64,000 bases of DNA. Source: Rudanella paleaurantiibacter (GTDB lineage: Bacteria; Bacteroidota; Bacteroidia; Cytophagales; Spirosomataceae). Positions 54,176-61,576 of this stretch are shown piece after piece. The notes under the pieces are model-generated. The model was not told where the DNA came from. It saw nothing but the letters and a program-made list of their open reading frames with translations, and made no database searches. Position numbers and translations under genes: made by a program. The stretch spans positions 744,001-808,000 of the forward strand of contig NZ_WELI01000003.1 of assembly GCF_009184635.1 (NCBI RefSeq). The letters run 5' to 3'. Each line of letters begins with the position of its first letter. The first letter of the stretch is position 1.

Positions 54176-54628
54176 ATGATTCAGATTCGCCCCGGCGTTG
54201 CGGCCGACATTCCGCAGGTGTTTGATTTAGTGATGGAGTTGGCCGTCTACGAAAAAGCGGCCGATCAGGTAACCAATACCCCCGAGCAAATGCTGCAGGA
54301 CGGCTTCGGCCCCAACCCTTCATTTGGTTTTCTGGTTGCCGAAGACGACGAAAAAAACCAGATAGTCGGCATTGCCCTGTACTACTACCGTTACTCGACC
54401 TGGAAAGGCAAGCGCCTGTACCTGGAAGACATCATCGTGACCGAAGATTACCGGGGTATGGGCATCGGCAAACTCCTCCTCGACGAGACCATCGTGACGG
54501 CCCGCCAAACCAACTGCACCGGCATGATGTGGCAGGTACTTGACTGGAACAAACCCGCCATTGGGTTCTACCAGCAGTTTGGCACCCGCTTCGACGATGG
54601 CTGGACAAACTGTCACCTCGATTTTTAG
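54176..54628 (+). CDS. GNAT-family N-acetyltransferase
   Basis: 150 residues. GNAT fold: IRPGVAADIPQVFDLV start, YRGMGIGKLLLDE (acetyl-CoA motif A, about 95-107), WNKPAIGFYQQFG (motif B). The pattern resembles diamine or spermidine acetyltransferases (SAT/PaiA). Substrate unknown. 55 bases after the glycosyltransferase. Confidence 0.9.
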   Translation: MIQIRPGVAADIPQVFDLVMELAVYEKAADQVTNTPEQMLQDGFGPNPSFGFLVAEDDEKNQIVGIALYYYRYSTWKGKRLYLEDIIVTEDYRGMGIGKLLLDETIVTARQTNCTGMMWQVLDWNKPAIGFYQQFGTRFDDGWTNCHLDF

Positions 54629-54663
54629 TTTAGCGTATACCCGTTCATCAACTCGCACGAGCC

Positions 54664-56142
54664 TTGTCACTCCCCTCCGATCACATCCGTCTTTTGTTTG
54701 GCCTCAAACTGCGTCAGCTTCGTATCGACAGAGGCTTGTCGGTGAGCGAGCTGGCACAGGCTTCGGGCATGGCTGTTTCGTACATCTCCGAAATCGAAAA
54801 AGGCCGCAAATACCCCAAAGCGGATAAAATTTCGGCCCTGGCCACGGCCATGAACGTGGATTACGATACACTGGTATCGCTGAAACTGAGCAAAAAGCTC
54901 GAACCCATCTCGGACCTGCTTCGCTCCAAGTTTCTGACCGAAATCCCGCTCGAACTGTTCGGCATCGACCCGGCCGATTTGCTGGAGTTGCTCGCCGAAG
55001 CCCCCGCCAAGGTGAGTGCTATGATTCGGACGTTTATGGACATTGCCCTCAGCTACAACATGTCGGTTGAGCGGCTGTACATGACCATGCTCCGGTCGTA
55101 TCAGGAACTACACGACAACCATTTTGAGGACATTGAGGCCGATGCCGACCGGTTTCTGGCCGAGTTTGCTCCAGCCAATGCCCCCGTAACCGAAGGCCTG
55201 CTGACTAACCTGCTCAAAACGCGGTACAACGTCACGATTCAGCCCTTCGACCCCGATACCCAGCCCGATTTGGCCACGCTGCGGTCGGTGTACCGGCCCG
55301 AAAGTCGGGTGCTGCACCTCAACCGCCACATGGCCCCCGGTCAGCGGGCCTACGTGCTTGCCCGCGAGGTTGGGTTTCAGTACCTCAACCTCAAAGTTCG
55401 GCCCTACGCCTATGCTTTTGTCGAAGCCGAGTCGTTTGAGCAGGTTCTTAACAATTATAAGGCTTCATACTTCGCCGGGGCCATTCTGATTCGGCGCGAG
55501 CAGCTCATTGCGCGGCTGAGCGAGCTGTTTGCCCGCCCAACCTGGAGCAACGACGATTTCCTGGCCCTGATTGGGGAGTGCGGCTCAACCCCGGAGCGTT
55601 TTTTTTACCGGCTCAGCAACGTACTGCCCAAATACTTCGGCATCGACCAATTGTTTTTCTACCGGTTCAACAACACGGCGGGGGAGAATATTTTCCACCT
55701 CACCAAAGAGATGCACCTCTCACGCACGCAGGGCCCGCGCGGCATGGTCGATGAGCACTACTGTCGGCGCTGGATTGCGCTGACCATTTTGCAGGAGCTT
55801 TCGTTTCTGCAACGCCACAAACAGTTCAGCGGGGCCGTGTGCCGGGCCCAGCTTTCAACCTACGCCGACTCCCGGCAGCAGTACCTGATTGTGTCGGTTG
55901 CCTACCCCCACCGAACCACCGAGCAGGAAAACATGAGCGTTTCAATGTGTTTTGTGGTCAACGACGCCCTGCGGAGCAAAATGCAGTTTCTGAGCGACCC
56001 CGCCCTCTCGCACCGAATCGTGAACGAAGCCTGCGAACGTTGTGGCATTTTCGACTGCAAAGAGCGGGTCTCGGCCCCCATTGTGCTCCAGAAACGCCGA
56101 CAACAGGAGGCCACTAAAGCCGCCATGAGCCAGTTGCTGTAA
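54664..56142 (+). CDS. XRE-family regulator with DUF2083-like C-terminus (ScfR/PrpC-like)
   Basis: 492 residues from a TTG start. An N-terminal HTH (about 8-65; LSVSELAQASGMAVSYISEI) is followed by a long helical ImmA-like middle and a C-terminal DUF2083-like region with CERCGIFDCKER (about 462-473), a Cys-rich site that may bind metal. Relatives regulate short-chain fatty acid or propionate metabolism. The last 282 bases exist a second time at 58102-58383 with 21 differences. The complete gene ends at a long hairpin (56141-56216). Confidence 0.9.
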   Translation: MSLPSDHIRLLFGLKLRQLRIDRGLSVSELAQASGMAVSYISEIEKGRKYPKADKISALATAMNVDYDTLVSLKLSKKLEPISDLLRSKFLTEIPLELFGIDPADLLELLAEAPAKVSAMIRTFMDIALSYNMSVERLYMTMLRSYQELHDNHFEDIEADADRFLAEFAPANAPVTEGLLTNLLKTRYNVTIQPFDPDTQPDLATLRSVYRPESRVLHLNRHMAPGQRAYVLAREVGFQYLNLKVRPYAYAFVEAESFEQVLNNYKASYFAGAILIRREQLIARLSELFARPTWSNDDFLALIGECGSTPERFFYRLSNVLPKYFGIDQLFFYRFNNTAGENIFHLTKEMHLSRTQGPRGMVDEHYCRRWIALTILQELSFLQRHKQFSGAVCRAQLSTYADSRQQYLIVSVAYPHRTTEQENMSVSMCFVVNDALRSKMQFLSDPALSHRIVNEACERCGIFDCKERVSAPIVLQKRRQQEATKAAMSQLL

Positions 56143-56216
56143 AGATAGAAGCCCGCAAGGGGCCTCATGTGCTTGAACAGGCTTTTACATGAGACCCCTT
56201 GCGGGCTTCTATCTTT
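56141..56216. terminator. Large hairpin at the end of the XRE regulator
   Basis: 30-base arms (56141-56170 and 56187-56216) with one mismatch, starting inside the TAA stop. It marks the junction between the regulator gene and the low-GC cassette. Confidence 0.8.
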
Positions 56217-56231
56217 ATGCAGAAAAAGGGT

Positions 56232-56633
56232 CTATTGAACCGAAAACCTAATTCGGAGCTGACCAACCGTTGACTTTGGGGCTGTAACTTCAATAATCAA
56301 CTCTTCATTACGCCCATAATAGTCGCTTTGTCTTTTACTCGGCAGGTCATTACCCGCATACGTTCCTTTGGGAATTTCCTCTGTGAAAATACCAGCCGCA
56401 TTCCCGGCTGTTGGGTTTTTATACCGAACCCGGACAGTAACCGGCTCACTGATAGTCCCCTGTAACCAGTACGTAATCATATTATTTCGGTGGTCGGCTG
56501 ATGTGATCTCTTTACGCATGGGTACGCTAAAGTCTGCTATCAACACCTCCGTTTCTACCGGATCAATTGAGGAAATGCAACCCGACACGACCAAAAGCAA
56601 GGCCGTAATTGTGAAAACCGCAACGTTTTTCAT
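56232..56633 (-). CDS. Small lipoprotein of the low-GC cassette
   Basis: 133 residues with a lipobox VVSGC (Cys about 19). A single beta-sandwich-like domain follows (TISEPVTVRVRYKNP, LRIRFSVQ). Not recognised. It lies 8 bases after the larger lipoprotein gene, so the two are probably co-transcribed. It may be a partner or protective protein for it, which is inferred from the pairing only. Confidence 0.7.
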   Translation of the reverse strand: MKNVAVFTITALLLVVSGCISSIDPVETEVLIADFSVPMRKEITSADHRNNMITYWLQGTISEPVTVRVRYKNPTAGNAAGIFTEEIPKGTYAGNDLPSKRQSDYYGRNEELIIEVTAPKSTVGQLRIRFSVQ

Positions 56634-56641
56634 GTTGGTTA

Positions 56642-57880
56642 TTATTGACAGGGTACGTCATCAACCCGGTTATCATTCCGGGAACCGTCTCTGTTATTTA
56701 ATGGAAGAGAAACTAGAAAAGTACTGCGATAATCTGCCGAATAATTCCAGTCAGTCAAAGCGCCATAATCATTCCCATAGTAATTGAGAACTTCATTACG
56801 ATAATGCTTCCGATTTGATGTACAAGCGTATTCTTTTAGGTAATTTAGAATTCGATCGAATCCCGGCCTGTACGTCACAATGCCAAACCAACCTGTTCGA
56901 ACTTCATTATACATAAAGGTACGACCTACCATGTTGTTGTGAAGGTCCATAGCAGTCCTGTCACCAGCAATATCATCACTAGTTGGAATTGTACCTGTAA
57001 TCGTGTAGCCATCATCGAACAAATAACCTAAAGCATACCTTGGACAACCATCGCATACAGAAACCGTTTCATGAGCAGTAGCAAACATTTTCATTTTGTC
57101 TAACGCTACCCATTTATTACCCCTAAACTCAATAATCCACCAAACCCCCAAAGCATTCCAAGCCGCATGTTTAAACGCGTTTGCATTATGATTATCGTTA
57201 TTACCTGAGCCACCAAAAAAAGAAGGAGATTCTATAATACTTTCTATCATAGTTCGTGCATTATCTACAGCCTGTGCAGATGTAGGATTCCAAGCAATCA
57301 ACGCGTTTTCAAGCGGGTTACTGCTTAGACTAGAGGCCATCTTCCCTCCTTTTTTAGCCTTCATTCTTTTGGCTAACTCAGGGGCTATATCAAGTTTAAT
57401 TAAGTCGGAGTAATAGTCAAAAATAAACTGGCCATTTTTGTCAACATCCTGCTCAGTCTTTATATCAGGAAAGTCTTTGCGTATGCGAGCCAAGTCATTT
57501 GCTCGCAAAGGGTGCCGACTCAGATCAGGGTATTTGCTGGATGCATTGATAATAAGCTGCATGATTTCCTCTTGCGTCAACAGCTCCCAACCTGATCTAT
57601 CCTGCCCTGCTATACGTGCAGTAGCTTTGCTTTGCCCCATCATATTCTGATCAAACCAAGCCATATATTGGTCGAACGTTTGACCAAATATTTCCGTGGG
57701 AACACCAGCGGGAACCCGCATATGCACCTCCTTCATTGAAATATAGCGGTCATCGGAAGTAGTTGTAGCTAATAAGTCGGCCGTTTCTAACTCAGGTTTA
57801 CAGGAGATGAGAGTTACGCTCAGAAGAATAAACTGAAAAAAAAGTTTAACTTCACAAATAGAAAAAACTTTATTTAACAT
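56642..57880 (-). CDS. Lipoprotein with a DUF6973-like domain
   Basis: 412 residues, lipobox LISC (about 27). The C-terminal half holds FKHAAWNALGVWW (about 235), ATAHE (about 265) and AMDLHNNMVGRTF (about 305), an H-x-x-WN, HE, DLHNN array that resembles DUF6973-type domains with likely metal-binding residues. The catalytic role is not established. The AT-rich codon use, the tandem repeat 8 bases upstream of the start and the partner lipoprotein suggest a switchable, horizontally acquired envelope function. Confidence 0.7.
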   Translation of the reverse strand: MLNKVFSICEVKLFFQFILLSVTLISCKPELETADLLATTTSDDRYISMKEVHMRVPAGVPTEIFGQTFDQYMAWFDQNMMGQSKATARIAGQDRSGWELLTQEEIMQLIINASSKYPDLSRHPLRANDLARIRKDFPDIKTEQDVDKNGQFIFDYYSDLIKLDIAPELAKRMKAKKGGKMASSLSSNPLENALIAWNPTSAQAVDNARTMIESIIESPSFFGGSGNNDNHNANAFKHAAWNALGVWWIIEFRGNKWVALDKMKMFATAHETVSVCDGCPRYALGYLFDDGYTITGTIPTSDDIAGDRTAMDLHNNMVGRTFMYNEVRTGWFGIVTYRPGFDRILNYLKEYACTSNRKHYRNEVLNYYGNDYGALTDWNYSADYRSTFLVSLPLNNRDGSRNDNRVDDVPCQ

Positions 57881-57887
57881 AACAGGT

Positions 57888-57983
57888 GGTTGTTTAGTCC
57901 GCCTGCGGGTTGTTTAGTCCGCCTGCGGGTTGTTTAGTCCGCCTGCGGGTTGTTTAGTCCGCCTGCGGGTTGTTTAGTCCGCC
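57888..57983. repeat. 20-bp tandem repeat before the DUF6973-like gene
   Basis: Unit GGTTGTTTAGTCCGCCTGCG with four full copies and a partial fifth, beginning 8 bases upstream of the ATG at 57880 (minus strand). It occupies the leader or ribosome-binding region. Copies are identical, so length change by slippage is likely. Confidence 0.85.
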
Positions 57984-58101
57984 ACAAATATAAAGTTATG
58001 TACAAGACAGGCACAAATGCATTTATTTACCGGTTAGTTACATAACTATATCTACGATAACATACTGAAATACAATGTTTACACTTTCAACTTGATCGGA
58101 T

Positions 58102-58383
58102 TACGCCGACTCCCGGCAGCAGTACCTGATTGTGTCGGTGGCCTACCCCCACCGAACCACCGAGCAGGAAAACATGAGCGTTTCAATGTGTTTTGTGGTC
58201 AACGACGCCCTGCGCAGTAAGATGCAGTTTCTGAGCGACCCCGCCCTCTCGCACCGGATTGTCAATGAAGCCTGCGAACGTTGTGGCATTTTCGATTGCA
58301 AAGAGCGGGTGTCGGCCCCCATTGTGCTCCAGAAACGTCGGCAGCAGGAGGCTACCAAAATCGCCATGAGGCAATTGCTTTGA
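58102..58383 (+). pseudogene. 3' fragment of the XRE/DUF2083 regulator gene
   Basis: Matches 55861-56142 at 261 of 282 positions. The first 112 bases differ once; the rest differ at 20 positions. Only two amino acids change (Ala to Ile, Ser to Arg) and the stop differs (TGA against TAA); the others are silent. This is the mark of two functional genes that diverged before coming together. An internal ATG at 58174 could be used, but the fragment is only about 93 codons and lacks the HTH. Confidence 0.85.
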
Positions 58384-58421
58384 GGGGATCGATAAAATCT
58401 GGCCATAATAACATACTACCC

Positions 58422-58458
58422 AAAAAGTGAGACACCCAAAAGCGTCTTACTTTTTTTT
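58422..58458 (+). terminator. Intrinsic terminator after the duplicated fragment
   Basis: 12-base arms (58422-58433 and 58444-58455) with one G-T pair and a T8 run (58451-58458). Confidence 0.7.
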
Positions 58459-58571
58459 GATATGCCTGTTACTTTTCTCTGAAGTGGAAGTATTAACAGA
58501 TGCTTGGGCACAAGTACAAGTACCTGACGTCAGGCCCGAGACTATATCCACATGCATTTAGAAATGCCCCT

Positions 58572-58618
58572 GAGGTCGGAAGCGCTAATCGAAATCCTGT
58601 CGATTAGCCTCCGACCTC
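58572..58618. terminator. Hairpin after the 845-residue gene
   Basis: GAGGTCGGA and GCTAATCG arms (58572-58591) pair with 58600-58618 with two bulges. It lies just past the stop at 58626 on the minus strand. Confidence 0.6.
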
Positions 58619-58625
58619 GTTGGTT

Positions 58626-61163
58626 TTAAGCACTTACCAATGCCCGATATTCATCCATATCACCCCACAAGCGTTCCACCAGATCGTTCAGATCTGCATG
58701 GCCCAGCTCGGTAGGATCGTCGTAGGCCGAAACCAGAAGTACATGATCCCGAATCAGATCGCGGAAGTCCCCTTTCAGTTTTATCAAATAAACGTCATCA
58801 ATGCCATGCTGTGCTAAAAACTGCACTAATCGCTCCGGCCTTGACCCTTTTGCTCCCAATTCTCTGACCAACGCGCCCCCAAACCGAAGCGTAGCGAATC
58901 CGTGCCGAAAGGATTCGAAAAGGTAACTCTTTATATCGTTACGCAAATCCACCATCTTTTCGTCTTCGTGGCCGGAAACCAATCGTTGTTGACCATAGTA
59001 CTTTGCCAAATGACAGGCAGCAAAAAAGGCTGTCCGGCGATCTTGCACCCGCCGGGGTCGAAACGGATGGTTAGGCGTTTTAGGTAGCCGAATCAGCCGG
59101 TAAGCCTCCCCTTCGAGTGTCGAAAGCAAACCAGCCAACTGCCTGTCGTACGAATCGAAACCTACTCGGGTTTGATTTTGCTGCTCTACCGACATTTGCC
59201 GGTGAAAGCGAATCGGGAGGGGGTCAATCGGAACCAGACCTTCATCTGTCGGCGGAGAGGGCTTTAGCACCGCCACCATCGCCATAACTCGGTCCTGATC
59301 TACGAGTGTAGCCATACCAAACAGGTGCCGAATCTGATCGTGACGCTCGATATGCCCTTTATCATCGCACAAGGATACCAGCAACGAGCCTTGCAGCAGC
59401 TGATTGGTAGGTAAGCCAAATTGTATCCGTAACAAATGATCGCGGCTTACCTCAGCGATCCCCTCTCCGGAGCGACCATTCCCCGACAACAGGGCCTTCC
59501 CCGACCGGTTTATTTCCAGCCGATACCGAAATATCTCCGGGTAGTCATTGGGGTTTCGGCGTTCGGTCATGTACAAATCATACGTACCCGCCAGCCGGGC
59601 CAGGGGGCGCGCCCGCGTGATATTTTTGAGTTCTTCCACCGCCTGACTGTCGGTGGCGGCTGCCAACCCCTGCTGGCCACTCAGGTACTGCCCTACCTCC
59701 TGATACTGAGAACTTTGACAAAAGGTAAACAGATCGAGGTCGGCCACGATTGGGTCGGCTTGTTTCTGCAACACAACCCGCCCCGACGTGGGGTGCGTAA
59801 AGCTGTGATCAAAACCAGCGTACACGCCCAGCAGGTAGCGATTATCGGTAAGGCCACCCTCCAGAAAATAGTGCAGCCGGTAGGCTCCATTTTCGTAGTC
59901 AAAATCCAGATCGACCCGAATACCGTGGTTAAGGGGGCTTGCAAAGCCCTGCAAACGGGGATGCTTATGCTGAGTCGGGTACCGGCAATCGACCCGGCCC
60001 GCCCGCGAGATTTTGCAGGAGAACAAGGTCACATGCCCCGTAATTGGATGCACAAAAAAGCCTTGATACGAATCGGCAACCTCGGCCAGTAACCAGGCGT
60101 TTTTGGCACGAGGTAATGCATCAAACGATTCAACAACCCCATCAACGGGCACATCGACCCGCTGCCCCAGCAAAAAATGAAACACATCGTCGGGGATGCT
60201 TTCGGGGTTCTGAATATACTGCCGGATAAGGTCTTCGCACGCTTCGACCGATGCCTGCCGCCACCATACCATGAGCCCCGCAGCCGGATGAGCCTGATTA
60301 AACTTACCACTCAAACTGGCAAAAGCGCCCACATAGATCGGAGCCTTGTCGCTCGTCCAGTCGAGGGTAATCTGTGTCCAGACACCGGTCCGTTTCTGAC
60401 CGGGGGCGTCTACCAGTCGTAACGACAACATACGCCCGTCCGATGGGTTGCTTTCGGTCACTACTGTTTTATGCGCCCCGTCGCTGTACCAGTACGTGAT
60501 TTCGGTTTCCACCCACGAATCATCGAGCGAGTTAGCCCCGGCCGATGGTTGTACCAGAGCATACCCTACTTTCTCTTTAGTCTTTTTACGGTGTGGACGC
60601 CAGTAGAACGCCAGAAAACACGGTTGCCCCGGCGTGGGGGCCGGGCTACCGCCCCCCGACGGTTCTGTTTCTACCTGCCTGGGCTTGCGGCCCAGCCCTT
60701 CTTTTTTCCGAAGTCTCCCCGCATGCGTATCGATAGGCTGATTCTGATTCAGAAAAACAAGCTGCCCGTTCTGCTCACTTACCGATAACCGCCCGCCCGA
60801 TTTGGCTATCAGGTAATGCACCAGCGCTATAGTCCGAAACTTGAGCCACTTAATGGGGCGCAACCTACTTTGTTCAATGTTGGGGTTTAGCAGATAACTC
60901 AAATTGGTGGTACTGATGGTGTCAGGTTCCTGATGGCTGATATACAGCAACGATTTATAGGGTTCCCTGGCCAGATCGGAGTAAATGGTTTTCTGACTTA
61001 TCCGTAGTGCCAGTACAAAAGCCCGCAAACCGAGTACCACCTCTCTGCGGTTAGGATGGTCGAAAAATGAAGCTGAATCCGTATCGTCGGGTAGGTAGCG
61101 TTGAAGAAGCTCTTCAACCGTTTCATCCCGATGAACACCTTCATCAGTAAACGTTTTTGTCAT
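58626..61163 (-). CDS. Large unrecognised cytoplasmic protein
   Basis: 845 residues from ATG 61163; a longer start at 61217 is in AT-rich leader DNA. No signal peptide or membrane segment. Residues 1-165 are helical and charged. The middle (about 185-690) appears to hold three beta-rich domains of about 130 residues each, with similar closing motifs (YVGAFASLSGKFNQAHP; LGVYAGFDHSFTHPTSG; HLFGMATLVDQDR). The last 150 residues are helical and acidic (RLWGDMDEYRALVSA). No catalytic motif found. A ligand-binding or scaffold role is a guess. It is divergent from a small lipoprotein gene and a CHAT protein gene. Confidence 0.7.
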   Translation of the reverse strand: MTKTFTDEGVHRDETVEELLQRYLPDDTDSASFFDHPNRREVVLGLRAFVLALRISQKTIYSDLAREPYKSLLYISHQEPDTISTTNLSYLLNPNIEQSRLRPIKWLKFRTIALVHYLIAKSGGRLSVSEQNGQLVFLNQNQPIDTHAGRLRKKEGLGRKPRQVETEPSGGGSPAPTPGQPCFLAFYWRPHRKKTKEKVGYALVQPSAGANSLDDSWVETEITYWYSDGAHKTVVTESNPSDGRMLSLRLVDAPGQKRTGVWTQITLDWTSDKAPIYVGAFASLSGKFNQAHPAAGLMVWWRQASVEACEDLIRQYIQNPESIPDDVFHFLLGQRVDVPVDGVVESFDALPRAKNAWLLAEVADSYQGFFVHPITGHVTLFSCKISRAGRVDCRYPTQHKHPRLQGFASPLNHGIRVDLDFDYENGAYRLHYFLEGGLTDNRYLLGVYAGFDHSFTHPTSGRVVLQKQADPIVADLDLFTFCQSSQYQEVGQYLSGQQGLAAATDSQAVEELKNITRARPLARLAGTYDLYMTERRNPNDYPEIFRYRLEINRSGKALLSGNGRSGEGIAEVSRDHLLRIQFGLPTNQLLQGSLLVSLCDDKGHIERHDQIRHLFGMATLVDQDRVMAMVAVLKPSPPTDEGLVPIDPLPIRFHRQMSVEQQNQTRVGFDSYDRQLAGLLSTLEGEAYRLIRLPKTPNHPFRPRRVQDRRTAFFAACHLAKYYGQQRLVSGHEDEKMVDLRNDIKSYLFESFRHGFATLRFGGALVRELGAKGSRPERLVQFLAQHGIDDVYLIKLKGDFRDLIRDHVLLVSAYDDPTELGHADLNDLVERLWGDMDEYRALVSA

Positions 61164-61300
61164 ATGGGTGAGAATATAGTGGGACTGAAAATTGGCTGAA
61201 AATAAAGTGATTATCAATGAATAAACGTGAAAATAAAGTGATTTGTAACTGATAATTTAAATATTTATATTTAAGGAAGTCAACCGGGACCTTTGCATGG

Positions 61301-61474
61301 ATGAAACCCATATGCAAGGTCTTGTTTGTCATGGCATTCGGAATGAGTGCCTGCCGTGAGGTGGCTCCTCAGCCTCAACCCCAAACAGAGGATCAGGTTC
61401 GTGTGCGCCCCACCGGGCCAACGCCAATCGCAAAGCCCGATAGTACGGCTAGCCGGCCCCGGTACGACTACTAA
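61301..61474 (+). CDS. Tiny lipoprotein
   Basis: 57 residues from ATG 61301. The lipobox is MSAC (about 17), then a Pro-rich tail (VAPQPQPQTEDQ, RPTGPTPIAKP). Not recognised. It has its own terminator (61489-61530) and lies in the gap between the divergent large genes. Too short to be sure, but codon use, signal and terminator support it. Confidence 0.55.
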   Translation: MKPICKVLFVMAFGMSACREVAPQPQPQTEDQVRVRPTGPTPIAKPDSTASRPRYDY

Positions 61475-61488
61475 GTAACCCTTCAGTA

Positions 61489-61530
61489 AAAACCACTATC
61501 CCGGCAGTCGGGGTAGTGGTTTTTTTTTAT
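61489..61530 (+). terminator. Intrinsic terminator
   Basis: 15-base arms (61489-61503 and 61509-61523) with one mismatch, followed by a run of T. It ends the tiny lipoprotein transcript just before the CHAT gene. Confidence 0.8.
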
Positions 61531-61576
61531 GAATTTAGGCGGCAATATTCCTTACCACCCTACCTACCGGCAACTC

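Larger units (their letters stand above)
56143..58101. mobile_element. Low-GC insertion bracketed by a duplicated regulator 3' end
   Basis: Two copies of the last 282 bases of the regulator gene (55861-56142 and 58102-58383), in direct orientation, bracket this AT-rich segment with two lipoprotein genes. No integrase or transposase is seen. The layout matches elements that insert at a gene 3' end and restore it, or an import by homologous recombination. Confidence 0.55.

Noticed and set aside
57888-57983. Possible CRISPR array
   Set aside because: The 20-bp units are contiguous and identical with no spacers, and no cas genes lie nearby; it is a tandem repeat.
56143-58101. Insertion sequence
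   Set aside because: No transposase and no terminal inverted repeats; the flanking direct repeats are 282 bp of host gene, too long for a target-site duplication.
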